From Comamonadaceae bacterium (GTDB taxonomy: Bacteria; Pseudomonadota; Gammaproteobacteria; Burkholderiales; Burkholderiaceae_C), in the NCBI GenBank assembly GCA_947455145.1, contig CANGME010000007.1:124001-188000 (forward strand): a DNA stretch of 64,000 nt. Direction: 5' to 3'. The stretch's first letter is position 1, and each line of letters begins with the position of its first letter. A model generated the notes under the pieces. That model saw only the letters and a program-made list of their open reading frames with translations, ran no database searches and was not told where the DNA came from. A program made the translations under genes and the position numbers. Below are positions 24,507-32,797 of the stretch, one piece after another.

Positions 24507-25661
24507 CTACATGCGCTCGCCGAAAATTGTTGCAGCAACCATTTGCTCCTTCTTTTGAATATCCTGATCGGAATCTGCAAAGCGGGCTGCAATTGCGACA
24601 AATATGTCACTGAGCTCGATAAACGCGTCGACCAGATCGGGGTCGAAATGTTTTCCCTGACCCGCCACAATTATTTGCGTTGCCTCTTCGTGCGTCATGC
24701 CTGTTTTATAGACGCGACGACTTATAAGTGCGTCATAGACGTCTGCAATGGCCATGAACCTGGCTGGTATCGGTATGGCATCGCCAGCCAAGCCCTGTGG
24801 GTAGCCAGAGCCATCCCACTTTTCATGGTGGCAATACACGATTTCTTTGGCAATACTCAAAAACTCACTGTTGTCTCCGACCAATTCTTGGGCATTCAAA
24901 ATAGCATCATGGCCCAGTTTGGGATGTCCTTTCATCACTTCAAATTCTTCTGGCAAATATCGACCTGGTTTGAGTAAAATCTTGTCAGCTATTCCGACTT
25001 TGCCAATGTCATGCAGCGGGGCGCACTTGAACATCAAGTCAATCCGCTCTTGATTAAGGTAATGAGAGTATCGTGGGTGATGTTTCATATGTTGCGCCAG
25101 CGCATACACATAGTTTTGGGTTCGCTTGAGATGATTGCCGGTTTCAATGTCGCGCGTCTCGGCCAGTGATGCCAGCGTCAGCAGGGTAATCTCCTGCAAG
25201 GTATTCACTTCGCATTTGTGCTTTGACGCCTCGTACCCCATAAATTCACAATGTACGCTCTCTAAACGATCTTGTTTTACGGCTGCGAGATGCGCATTGA
25301 TGCGTGATAAAAGCGTGAGCGAGTAAATGGGATACGTAATGACGTCTACAGCACCCAGTCTATGCATGATTTTCTGATGTTGAATATCACCTTCCCGTCC
25401 AATCACGATCATAGGAACTTGACTCGTAGTGGCGTTTGACTTTAGTACCTTGCATATGTCAACGCCCACATCGTTAGTGAGGGCGCTGTCAATTAAGAAG
25501 AGGTCGGGGGGCTCTTCTGTGCATGCCTCCAGCGCAGCCTGTCCACTTATTACTGCTCGCACACGATAGTCCTTGTTAAGCACCGTCTCTAAACATGCAA
25601 CACGCTCTGGGTCGGCATCCAAAATCATGACACTGGGTTGGGTTGATTCAAAAATTTCCAT
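24507..25661 (-). CDS. Response regulator with HD-GYP phosphodiesterase domain
   Basis: Predicted to hydrolyse cyclic di-GMP under control of an N-terminal receiver. The receiver spans about residues 9-128 with the phospho-acceptor Asp58 (DLFLIDSA). The conserved Lys near residue 109 is replaced in VITYPI (Thr-Tyr-Pro), so signalling through it may be altered. The HD-GYP domain spans about 155-360, with HD at 217-218 (HDIGKVGI), HHEKWDGSGYPQG at 278-290 and ADVYDAL at 306-312, which is complete. It is the last gene of a four-gene AT-rich operon, 18 bases after the histidine kinase. About 200 bases of AT-rich DNA without genes lie downstream, including a T-rich GCTTTT/AAAAGC hairpin that could end transcription. 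Confidence 0.9.
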   Translation of the reverse strand: MEIFESTQPSVMILDADPERVACLETVLNKDYRVRAVISGQAALEACTEEPPDLFLIDSALTNDVGVDICKVLKSNATTSQVPMIVIGREGDIQHQKIMHRLGAVDVITYPIYSLTLLSRINAHLAAVKQDRLESVHCEFMGYEASKHKCEVNTLQEITLLTLASLAETRDIETGNHLKRTQNYVYALAQHMKHHPRYSHYLNQERIDLMFKCAPLHDIGKVGIADKILLKPGRYLPEEFEVMKGHPKLGHDAILNAQELVGDNSEFLSIAKEIVYCHHEKWDGSGYPQGLAGDAIPIPARFMAIADVYDALISRRVYKTGMTHEEATQIIVAGQGKHFDPDLVDAFIELSDIFVAIAARFADSDQDIQKKEQMVAATIFGERM

Positions 25662-25679
25662 GACGAGGCCTTTAATTTT

Positions 25680-27734
25680 TTATCTTTTTAATAAGGGAAG
25701 ATAGATTCTGACGATGGTGCCCTGACCAAATACAGACTCAATATCGACGCGGCCACCATGGAGCTGTATAACCTCCTTGACTAGGCTCATGCCCAATCCC
25801 GTGCCGGGAATTTTGCCTGAGGTGTCCGCACGATAAAAGCGCTCAAATACCCTGGCCAACACATCTGGTCTCATACCAAGACCCTCGTCAATGACCGCAA
25901 TGCAAATCTCCTCTTTTAGATCACTGTTGGACTTCAATTCCAGCTTGACCTTAACTCGGCCACCGTTGGGCGAGTATTTGTATGCATTTGTCAGCACGTT
26001 CAAAATTGACCGGCGCAGCTTGCCCACATCGACAAGCACCTGGATCAACTGTTCAGGCACATCTATCTCTGGCACGTTGCGCCCACTCGGCACAGCTAAC
26101 GATTTGACGATCTCCCGGCAGAAGCCACTAAGGTCGATGTATTCGTAATCAAAGTCCTGATCACGCCTCTCTTCTATACGCGCAAGGTCAAGGAACTCGT
26201 CCAGAATAGCCGCCATAGCACTACATTGTGTGTGAATGATGCCTATAAACTCTTCACGAGTTGACTCATCTTGATCGTCCAACAAAAGCTCTGAAAAACC
26301 CATGATACTGGCCATCGGCGTACGCAATTCATGTGCTGCCGTAGTCAGGAATTCGGTCTTGATTTCATCCACTTCAACTTCGTGGGTCACATTTCGCAGG
26401 TAAAGGATTTGGCTCGATTTAAATGCGTCACTTATTCTCAATTCCACATGCAAAATTTTCCCACTGTTGCATTCTATTTTTATCAACTCACGGCCATCGT
26501 TACTATTGGAAATTTTGCTCGCTCGCATCTGGGCCACGCCTATGAAACTCTTATCCTTTGAACAGCACGCTCTCATCCATTCTGAGAACTCGGCTTCATG
26601 CATACCTGCCACCTCAAAGTCCGCTTTTAACTCCATCATCTGAATGAACGCAGGATTTACGAATATCACCCGCTTACTCTTATCAAACGTCACAACTCCG
26701 TCTGGACTCAACATAGAGATCGAGGCGAGCTGCTCGTTGGATGCCTGTAGTTTCGCTTCATGGCGCCGGGTTTTAATCAAGTATCGGCTAATGCCAGTTG
26801 CCAACATCAGAATTAACAGTATCAAAGCCCCTGCTTGCCAATACATCACGACGGCCGATTGCAATACTGCTTCCATTACTTCATCCACACTTAAGCCAGC
26901 CGTGGCCACCAGTTTGGAATTTGAAATTTGGCGATAGAAATAGATCCGATCCTCTTTGTCAACAATAGAAACCGTTCTATATGTGCCAACCAGTTCACCT
27001 AGCGATATCCGTTTTACAAACTCGGCACGAGATGCATCCGCTAAAAAATCGTCCTTGCCACCCATCACGCGCGCACGCGCAGCGCCATCAATTCCGTACA
27101 AACCAATCGTGCTTTTTCTACCTGTGTTGAGTTTGCTGTAAAAATTAGTGAAGTAACGGGGGTCAAGCGACACCACGACCACACCGCCAAACTCTCCGTT
27201 CTTCAGATTGATACGCCTTGTAAGTTGCACTGACCAAAGACCGCTCGCGCGTCCAATAACCGGTTTTGAAATAAACAGGCCGGCGTCATTGCTCTGCAGG
27301 TGCACTTTGAAGTGCTCCCGGTCCGATAAGTCCATTTTCGCTGCGTTAGCTTTGTTGCTAAACGCGTATATTCCCTGTGCGTTAATAATGCCCACTTGAT
27401 TGAAAATCTCACTGTCAATGACCCCAGAATTAGTCAACTCGACCAAGTTCAGTTTATTTCCCACATCCAAATAGCGGTCGATTACAAATTTAATCACCTG
27501 ATCGCCATTGCGCAAGACTCGGTTCGCATGCTCAGCAGTGAGACGGGTCAAGCTGGAAAGGTCACGCTCCGCTGACTTAAGCGCGTTTTCATTTCCCTGA
27601 TTGACGATGCTGCTTACGGATACAGAAACAATGGCGCAAAGAAGAATCGCGGCGACCCATATTCCAGTGATGCTTTTCCACACTTTTTTAGGGAGTGGAA
27701 TACCCTCCCCACTACTCAAGTTTCTATTATTCAT
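25680..27734 (-). CDS. Cache-PAS sensor histidine kinase
   Basis: Membrane sensor kinase of 684 residues. Helices at about 22-44 and 293-315 enclose a 245-residue periplasmic dCache-like sensor (DREHFKVHLQSND, ISKPVIGRASGLWSVQLTRRI). A PAS domain follows (about 332-450), then HisKA with His468 in TAAHELRTPMAS, and a HATPase with NVLTNAYKYSPNGG, DEGLGM and GTGLGMSLVKEVIQLHGG. All boxes are intact. Its start overlaps the upstream single-domain receiver gene by 8 bases, and the HD-GYP regulator follows, so it probably phosphorylates both. Such Cache domains usually sense small organic ligands; the ligand here is unknown. Confidence 0.92.
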   Translation of the reverse strand: MNNRNLSSGEGIPLPKKVWKSITGIWVAAILLCAIVSVSVSSIVNQGNENALKSAERDLSSLTRLTAEHANRVLRNGDQVIKFVIDRYLDVGNKLNLVELTNSGVIDSEIFNQVGIINAQGIYAFSNKANAAKMDLSDREHFKVHLQSNDAGLFISKPVIGRASGLWSVQLTRRINLKNGEFGGVVVVSLDPRYFTNFYSKLNTGRKSTIGLYGIDGAARARVMGGKDDFLADASRAEFVKRISLGELVGTYRTVSIVDKEDRIYFYRQISNSKLVATAGLSVDEVMEAVLQSAVVMYWQAGALILLILMLATGISRYLIKTRRHEAKLQASNEQLASISMLSPDGVVTFDKSKRVIFVNPAFIQMMELKADFEVAGMHEAEFSEWMRACCSKDKSFIGVAQMRASKISNSNDGRELIKIECNSGKILHVELRISDAFKSSQILYLRNVTHEVEVDEIKTEFLTTAAHELRTPMASIMGFSELLLDDQDESTREEFIGIIHTQCSAMAAILDEFLDLARIEERRDQDFDYEYIDLSGFCREIVKSLAVPSGRNVPEIDVPEQLIQVLVDVGKLRRSILNVLTNAYKYSPNGGRVKVKLELKSNSDLKEEICIAVIDEGLGMRPDVLARVFERFYRADTSGKIPGTGLGMSLVKEVIQLHGGRVDIESVFGQGTIVRIYLPLLKR

Positions 27735-28101
27735 GGCGATTCATAAATTTGCTGTCTATCCAGCTCTTCAACAGCTTGGGGCTAAAAGGCTTGATAAAGT
27801 AGGCGTCTGCACCCCTATTGTTAGCCGCCTCCTGATCCAAGACTTGTCCCCGTGCACTCAGAATCGCAACATGGATGTCCCGTGTGGAAGGGTTTCCCTT
27901 GATGGCGTCAAGTACTTGCAGGCCATCAATATCGCCTGGCATCATCACATCCAACAAAACCAGTTCTGGGCGATCCTGCTCGATAGCCTTGAGCGCACTC
28001 GCACCATCTTCTACGGCACTGAGCGCATAGTGCTTACCAAGAGTGGCCTGGAGCAGGCGACGAATGTCATATTGATCGTCAACGATGAGTATTCTGGTCA
28101 T
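27727..28101 (-). CDS. Single-domain response regulator (CheY-like receiver)
   Basis: Stand-alone receiver of 124 residues. The acidic pair is Asp8/Asp9 (IVDDQ), the phospho-acceptor Asp51 (LVLLDVMMPG), the switch Ser/Thr is in AILSARG and the conserved Lys is Lys104 (FIKPF), so it is a competent receiver. It lies between the HTH-REC gene (52 bases upstream) and the sensor kinase (8-base overlap). It may act as a phosphate shuttle or sink within the module. Confidence 0.9.
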   Translation of the reverse strand: MTRILIVDDQYDIRRLLQATLGKHYALSAVEDGASALKAIEQDRPELVLLDVMMPGDIDGLQVLDAIKGNPSTRDIHVAILSARGQVLDQEAANNRGADAYFIKPFSPKLLKSWIDSKFMNRHE

Positions 28102-28153
28102 TAAAGCGTCCTTGATGAATTACTTTTTTTAAAGATGTTGTCTGGGGGCATGG

Positions 28154-28792
28154 TTAAACTGCACAGCCGCTGAGGTGTTTCTCATCAACGATACGAGTGG
28201 CGATGTCCTGCAAGCGCTCAAATGGAATGGGCTTGGGCATCACCTCAACGCCTGCGGGTACACCCCCCTTCTCCGCTACCGCAAAAGCATCTAGCCCAGT
28301 AATCACAACAATGTTGGTTTTCTTAATTTCCGGCATTTTGACCAAAACCCGTAATAGCTCGAACCCGTCCATGTCGGCCATTTGCAGATCCAATATCAAC
28401 AAGTCGGGCTGGGTGTAGCCAATGCGAATAAGGCCGGTGACTGCGCTCAAACAGGCATTGACTTGGGGCGCTATTGCCCACTTCGCCATCTTGGCTTTGT
28501 AGAGACGCAAAAGGTCTGGCTCATCGTCTATTACCAGCACACGGAGCCGACGCGTTGGCGCATCAGGCGCACTAATATCACTTAAGGACAGTGGCGCAGG
28601 GGCCATTACGGGCTGTAGGCGCAGTAATTTTTGAACGGATTCACGCATGATCCTTCGATGCCCGCCTACCGTTTTCCAGGCCGCCAGCAAACCCTGCTCT
28701 GCCCATATTTGTATTGTGCCGACGGATACGCCCAGCAAATCAGCAGCCTCCTTCGTGGTGCAAAACGTTTTTTCAATCGAATGATTTGTCAT
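28154..28792 (-). CDS. Response regulator with N-terminal excisionase/MerR-type HTH and C-terminal receiver
   Basis: A 212-residue protein with unusual domain order. Residues 8-58 form a helix-turn-helix of the excisionase/MerR kind (TTKEAADLLGVSVGTIQIWAEQGLL and the wing KTVGGHRRI). After a Pro/Ala linker, residues 82-205 form a receiver with Asp89/Asp90, phospho-acceptor Asp135 (LLILDLQMADMDG) and Lys187 (VMPKPI). Most DNA-binding response regulators have the receiver first. It is the first gene of the signalling operon, and its start lies at the edge of an AT-rich region with several palindromes, so autoregulation is likely. It diverges from xthA. Confidence 0.88.
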   Translation of the reverse strand: MTNHSIEKTFCTTKEAADLLGVSVGTIQIWAEQGLLAAWKTVGGHRRIMRESVQKLLRLQPVMAPAPLSLSDISAPDAPTRRLRVLVIDDEPDLLRLYKAKMAKWAIAPQVNACLSAVTGLIRIGYTQPDLLILDLQMADMDGFELLRVLVKMPEIKKTNIVVITGLDAFAVAEKGGVPAGVEVMPKPIPFERLQDIATRIVDEKHLSGCAV

Positions 28793-28865
28793 TTTGATGT
28801 TTGATTTTGATAAAAATTATCATTATTATGCATTAATTGTTAAATTTTATCAAATTTTGATGTTT
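28792..28865. promoter_or_regulatory. AT-rich palindromic control region between the HTH-REC gene and xthA
   Basis: This strongly AT-rich stretch holds two palindromes, TGATAA-AAA-TTATCA at 28808-28822 and ATCAAA-T-TTTGAT at 28849-28861. It also has an 11-base direct repeat TTTTGATGTTT at 28792-28802 and 28855-28865, spaced 63 bases (six helical turns). The spacing and symmetry fit several bound copies of a regulator, most simply the HTH-REC protein encoded next to it. This is an inference. Confidence 0.6.
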
Positions 28866-28934
28866 CCAAATTGTGTCTTTGTCAGACAATCGTGTGCTGT
28901 CAGGCAAACACCGCTGCTTAAATTGGATCAAGAT

Positions 28935-29726
28935 ATGTTGAGAGTTATTTCCGCCAACCTGAATGGGATTCGGTCTGCATCAACTAAGGGTTTTTTTGAA
29001 TGGCTCACTGGGCAGCATGCTGCGGCCGTTGGGGTGCAAGAGGTGAAGGCACAGAACGAGCACGTCGATGGTGTGTTTTGCAGCCCTGGCAACTTAAAAG
29101 GGCAGTTCCACTTTGCTCAAAAAAAGGGCTACTCTGGTGTCGGGATGTATACCCAAGACAAGCCTAGTGCTGTTATTCGCGGCATAGGGGTGCCAGAGTT
29201 TGATGATGAAGGACGATGGGTTGAGGCACGTTTTGACCGTGCAGACCGCAAATTCAGCATCATTAGCTGTTACTTCCCCAGCGGATCATCAGGTGAAGAG
29301 CGCCAGCAGGCCAAGTTTCGGTTTTTGGACGTGTTGTACCCGCACCTTTTAGCACTCAAGACTGAACGAGAGTTCATCCTTGTGGGTGACGTGAACATTG
29401 CCCACAAAGAGGCTGATCTGAAAAACTGGAAAGGCAACAAGAAGAACTCCGGCTTCTTACCAGAAGAGCGCGCATGGATGTCCAAGCTGTTTGATCAAGC
29501 TGGGCTTGTCGATGTCTATCGACAGCTGCACCCCGACACCACGGACGAGTGCTACACGTGGTGGAGCAACCGGGGTCAGGCTTACGCCAACAACGTGGGG
29601 TGGCGACTGGATTACCAAATCGCCACGCCAGCCCTCGCGGCCCTGGCCCGCACGGCGTCGATCTTTAAGACGCAGCGCTTTAGCGACCACGCGCCGCTGA
29701 TCATCGACTACGACACCACGCTGTAG
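28935..29726 (+). CDS. xthA: Exodeoxyribonuclease III
   Basis: AP endonuclease/3'-exonuclease of base-excision repair, 263 residues. The ATG at 28935 gives the classical MLRVISANLNGIRSA start; an upstream ATG near 28794 would add an AT-rich non-conserved leader. Catalytic residues are visible in NLNGIRSA (Asn), QEVKAQ (metal-binding Glu, about residue 36), GDVNIAHKEADL (Asp/Asn pair), DYQIATPAL and SDHAPLIIDY (terminal His). It is transcribed divergently from the signalling operon and followed after 12 bases by the GDT1-type exporter gene. Confidence 0.95.
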   Translation: MLRVISANLNGIRSASTKGFFEWLTGQHAAAVGVQEVKAQNEHVDGVFCSPGNLKGQFHFAQKKGYSGVGMYTQDKPSAVIRGIGVPEFDDEGRWVEARFDRADRKFSIISCYFPSGSSGEERQQAKFRFLDVLYPHLLALKTEREFILVGDVNIAHKEADLKNWKGNKKNSGFLPEERAWMSKLFDQAGLVDVYRQLHPDTTDECYTWWSNRGQAYANNVGWRLDYQIATPALAALARTASIFKTQRFSDHAPLIIDYDTTL

Positions 29727-29738
29727 AAAGCACACGCG

Positions 29739-30317
29739 ATGGAAGCTCTGCTCGTCTCCACCGGCGTTATCGCTTTGGCCGAAATCGGCGACAAAACTCA
29801 ACTGCTGGCTTTCATTTTGGCGGCGCGGTTCAAGAAGCCGCTGCCCATCATCGCGGGCATCTTGTGTGCCACGGTGGTCAACCATGGGCTGGCGGGTGCG
29901 CTGGGGGCCTGGATCACGCACAACGTCAGCACCGACATCCTGCGCTGGGTGCTGGGCGCCTCGTTCATCGGCATGGCCGTGTGGACGATGATTCCCGACA
30001 AGATTGAGGAGGAAGAAACCCATATCGCGCAGCGCCTGGGCGTGTTCGGCGCGACGCTCATCACCTTTTTTTTGGCCGAGATGGGCGACAAGACGCAAAT
30101 CGCCACCATCGCCATGGCGGCGCACTACGCCAACCCGGTGCTGGTGGTGATGGGCACGACGCTGGGCATGTTGATTGCGGACGTGCCTGCGGTGTTTGTG
30201 GGTGACAAGCTCGCGAGCAAAATCCCCATGAAGTTGGTGCACGCATTAGCGGCCAGCATTTTTGCCGTGCTGGGCATCGCCACCTTGCTGGGTGCGGGCG
30301 AGAAGCTAGGTTTTTAA
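29739..30317 (+). CDS. UPF0016/GDT1-family cation (Ca2+/Mn2+) exporter
   Basis: Inner-membrane protein of 192 residues with six predicted helices in two repeats. Each repeat has the signature E-x-G-D-K-T: EIGDKTQLLAFILA at about residues 13-26 and EMGDKTQIATIAMA at about 110-123. These acidic motifs form the cation path in the TMEM165/GDT1 family. Bacterial members such as MneA export manganese, so manganese efflux is the likely role. No manganese riboswitch is visible in the short upstream gap, so regulation is unclear. Confidence 0.9.
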   Translation: MEALLVSTGVIALAEIGDKTQLLAFILAARFKKPLPIIAGILCATVVNHGLAGALGAWITHNVSTDILRWVLGASFIGMAVWTMIPDKIEEEETHIAQRLGVFGATLITFFLAEMGDKTQIATIAMAAHYANPVLVVMGTTLGMLIADVPAVFVGDKLASKIPMKLVHALAASIFAVLGIATLLGAGEKLGF

Positions 30318-30328
30318 GTCGCTGCGCA

Positions 30329-30817
30329 TCACAGCCCCGCCCCTTGCCAATTGGCAGCAGGTGCGGGTGGCTCGGGCGTCAAGCCAGCGGCGCGAATGGC
30401 TTCTATCGCGCAAAACTCGTCTTTGTCTGAAGCATCACCACTGATGCCCACCGCACCAATCGCTTGGCGCTGGTCATTGACGATCAAGACACCGCCAGGG
30501 GTGGGGATAAAACGCCCGTCCGAGGCCGCAGCCAGCGCTGCTTGAAAGCTGGGTCGCTCGGCCAAGCGGTCGCGGATCTGGCGCGTGGACATGCCCATGC
30601 CCAAAGCACCCCAAGCCTTGCCCAGCGCCACGTCATGGCGCAGCACACCGCAACCGTCGTCTCGGCGAAAACACACCAGTTGCCCGCCTGCATCCAGCAC
30701 AGCCACGGCCAGGGGCAAGATGTCGTGTGCCGCGCGCAGGCGCACCACTTCATCGACGATGCGGCTGGCGATGGCAACGCTCAAGCTGGAAAAAACGGGG
30801 ATCAATTGCTCAGCCAC
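30329..30817 (-). CDS. GlcG/HbpS-family heme-binding protein
   Basis: Small alpha/beta protein of 162 residues (formerly DUF336). Motifs include AVAVLDAGGQLVCFRRDDG (about 36-54), ALGKAWGALGMGMSTRQI, GGVLIVNDQRQAIGAVGISGDASDKDE and CAIEAI. Relatives bind heme or organic ligands or act as cobalamin-adenosyl or degradative accessory proteins, so the function is open. No signal peptide is seen. It is downstream of a DUF1330 gene by 3 bases and probably in the same transcript. Confidence 0.83.
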   Translation of the reverse strand: MAEQLIPVFSSLSVAIASRIVDEVVRLRAAHDILPLAVAVLDAGGQLVCFRRDDGCGVLRHDVALGKAWGALGMGMSTRQIRDRLAERPSFQAALAAASDGRFIPTPGGVLIVNDQRQAIGAVGISGDASDKDEFCAIEAIRAAGLTPEPPAPAANWQGAGL

Positions 30818-30820
30818 GGC

Positions 30821-31111
30821 TCACATGCCTTCCAAGATAAAGACGGTGCGCTTGGCCGATTGATGGCTGATTTTCACGACCTCTTGGTACTCCGCCGAGT
30901 GGTAAAAATTCTCTGCCGCTTGCGTTGAGGGAAAGCGGATCAAGACCATGCGAGTGGGCGACCACAACGCGCTTTCCTTCAGGCTGATGGGGCCGCCACG
31001 GGCGAGGTACTCGCCGCCGTATTGCTCTACCAAGGGTTTGGCTTTGAGCTTGTACTGCTCGTACACGTCAGGGTGAGTAAGAGCTGTGTCAACTACGAGA
31101 TAAGCGGCCAT
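30821..31111 (-). CDS. DUF1330-family protein
   Basis: A 96-residue protein with the dimeric alpha/beta barrel layout of DUF1330: AYLVVDTALTHPDVYEQYKLKAKPLVEQYGGEYLARGG, then the conserved RMVLIRFPSTQAAENFYHSAEYQEVVKIS. Members are related to the antibiotic biosynthesis monooxygenase/EthD fold, and their reactions are mostly unknown. It is followed after 3 bases by the GlcG-like gene. The start codon is clear, and a 51-base gap separates it from the upstream MFS gene. Confidence 0.87.
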   Translation of the reverse strand: MAAYLVVDTALTHPDVYEQYKLKAKPLVEQYGGEYLARGGPISLKESALWSPTRMVLIRFPSTQAAENFYHSAEYQEVVKISHQSAKRTVFILEGM

Positions 31112-31162
31112 GAAAACTCCTGTTTATGAGAGGGAAGAAGGCAACGAAGCAATGAAGCAACT

Positions 31163-32797
31163 TTACACCTCGGCGGCCTTCACCGTGGTCTCCATCACGC
31201 AGCGCGTGATGCGGGGCGGGGATTCACCCAAATGGAACGCGAGCTTGCGGTCACGCAGGGCGGCGTCGGCGGTGGTGAGGCGGTCAAAGCGGCGCAGGTG
31301 GTCAGTCCAAGAGCCATCTTCGATCATCTCTACAAAGCGACCGGGCTCGTTGATGTCGTGCAGCAGCTCCCACGACAAAGCGCCATGGCTTAGGCGTGAG
31401 CGGCGGGACTCTTGCAACAGCGCTCTGAACTCGGTGGCACGCGCCGGGTCGATCAAATACTCCACCATCACCATCACATGGCCTTGCGCGGGGGTGGCTT
31501 TTGAATGCGGCAACTTGAATTCTGCGGATGGCGTCAGGTCTTCACCCGTACCATGGTCGGGGCGCAGGTGATTGGCCAGGGCCATGGCCAGCGTGCCTAC
31601 CACGGCAGCACCGGCCAGACTCCAGGGAACGGAGCCCACGGTAGCCACTTGCCCCCACACCGCCGCCCCCAACGCGCTGGCCCCGGTGATGGACATCTGA
31701 AACATCGACATGCCGCGCGCGCGCACCCAGTCGGGCAGGCCCATCTGGGCCGACACGCTCAGGGTATTGGCGCTAGTGATCCAGGTAGCACCGGCCAAGA
31801 GCATGGCGGGCACGGTCAGCCAAAGCGTGCTTGAGAAAGCCACCACAACCATAGCCACGGACTGCAAAGCCGTGCTGCGCAGCACTAGGGTGTCGCGCGT
31901 GAATCCAAGACGCAAGCGGGGCAGAAAAACCGTGGCCACAATCGCCCCCGCACCCATGGAGGCCAGCAACACGGTGAAGATGGCCGCGTCCCCGCCATTC
32001 AGGTTGTGCGCCACCAAGGGCAGCAGCGCCACCAACCCGGTGGAAGTGAAGAAGAAGATGGAGATGCGCAGCAACACACCCTTAAGGTGAGCCGACTGCG
32101 AGACGTACTGCAGGCCGATGCGCATGGCGCTTCCCAGCCGCTCGCGCCCCAGCGGGTGCGGCTTGTGCGTGCGTTGCCAGCGCAGGATGACAAAGGCCGC
32201 CCCCAGCGACAGCACGGCGTTGAGCACAAACACCCAAGCGCTGCCGACACTGGCAATCAGCAGCCCGGCGATCAAGGGGCCGCTGATGCGTGAGGCGTTC
32301 ATGGAAACGCCATTCAGTGCCAAGGCCGCAGGCAACTGCGCACGCGGCACGATCTCGGGCACGATGGCGGCAAACACCGGCCAGCGCATGGCCAGGCCAA
32401 TGCCGTTGGCAAACACCAGCATCAGCAGCACAGGCGGAGACAACCAACCCAAAAAGACGATGAGGGCGAGCACACTCGCCACCACGGCAATCCAGATTTG
32501 CGTGATCAAGAAATAACGCTTGCGGTCCACGATGTCGGCCAGCGCGCCGCTGGGCAAGCCCAGCAAGAACACCGGCAGGCTGGCCGCCGTTTGCACCAGT
32601 GCCACCCACAGGGGCGTAGTGGTCATGGAGGTCATCATCCACGCGGCAGCCACGTCGCTCATCCACATGCAGGTGTTAGCCACCAACCAGGTGCACCACA
32701 GCATGCGAAACACGGGGTTGCGAAACGGGGCCAACGCGGAAAGGTCGGCGTTGGGGATGGAAGCCGAGGGGGCTGGGTCGCGCAAAGAATCAGGCAT
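31163..32797 (-). CDS. MFS transporter (DUF894/EntS type) with C-terminal ABM-like domain
   Basis: Major facilitator of 544 residues. Residues about 20-415 form twelve helices with the loop motif GLPSGALADIVDRKRYFL (about 88-105) and ARGMSMFQMSITGASALGAAVWG, typical of the EntS/MFS_3 group of exporters. The last ~110 residues (GHVMVMVEYLIDPARATEFRALLQESR, LHDINEPGRFVEMIEDGSWTDHLRRFDRLT) are soluble and resemble a ferredoxin-like antibiotic-biosynthesis-monooxygenase/quinol monooxygenase module; such a fusion occurs in this subgroup. Its start overlaps the mtnN stop by 8 bases. The substrate is unknown. Confidence 0.86.
   Translation of the reverse strand: MPDSLRDPAPSASIPNADLSALAPFRNPVFRMLWCTWLVANTCMWMSDVAAAWMMTSMTTTPLWVALVQTAASLPVFLLGLPSGALADIVDRKRYFLITQIWIAVVASVLALIVFLGWLSPPVLLMLVFANGIGLAMRWPVFAAIVPEIVPRAQLPAALALNGVSMNASRISGPLIAGLLIASVGSAWVFVLNAVLSLGAAFVILRWQRTHKPHPLGRERLGSAMRIGLQYVSQSAHLKGVLLRISIFFFTSTGLVALLPLVAHNLNGGDAAIFTVLLASMGAGAIVATVFLPRLRLGFTRDTLVLRSTALQSVAMVVVAFSSTLWLTVPAMLLAGATWITSANTLSVSAQMGLPDWVRARGMSMFQMSITGASALGAAVWGQVATVGSVPWSLAGAAVVGTLAMALANHLRPDHGTGEDLTPSAEFKLPHSKATPAQGHVMVMVEYLIDPARATEFRALLQESRRSRLSHGALSWELLHDINEPGRFVEMIEDGSWTDHLRRFDRLTTADAALRDRKLAFHLGESPPRITRCVMETTVKAAEV

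Noticed and set aside
24324-24977. Plus-strand open frame of 217 codons across the end of the HD-GYP gene
   Set aside because: It lies mainly antisense to the conserved HD-GYP domain, has no recognisable motifs and a biased composition; the opposite frame explains the region.
30464-30928. Plus-strand frame of 154 codons opposite the GlcG-like and DUF1330 genes
   Set aside because: It crosses two recognisable minus-strand genes and shows no similarity to known families.
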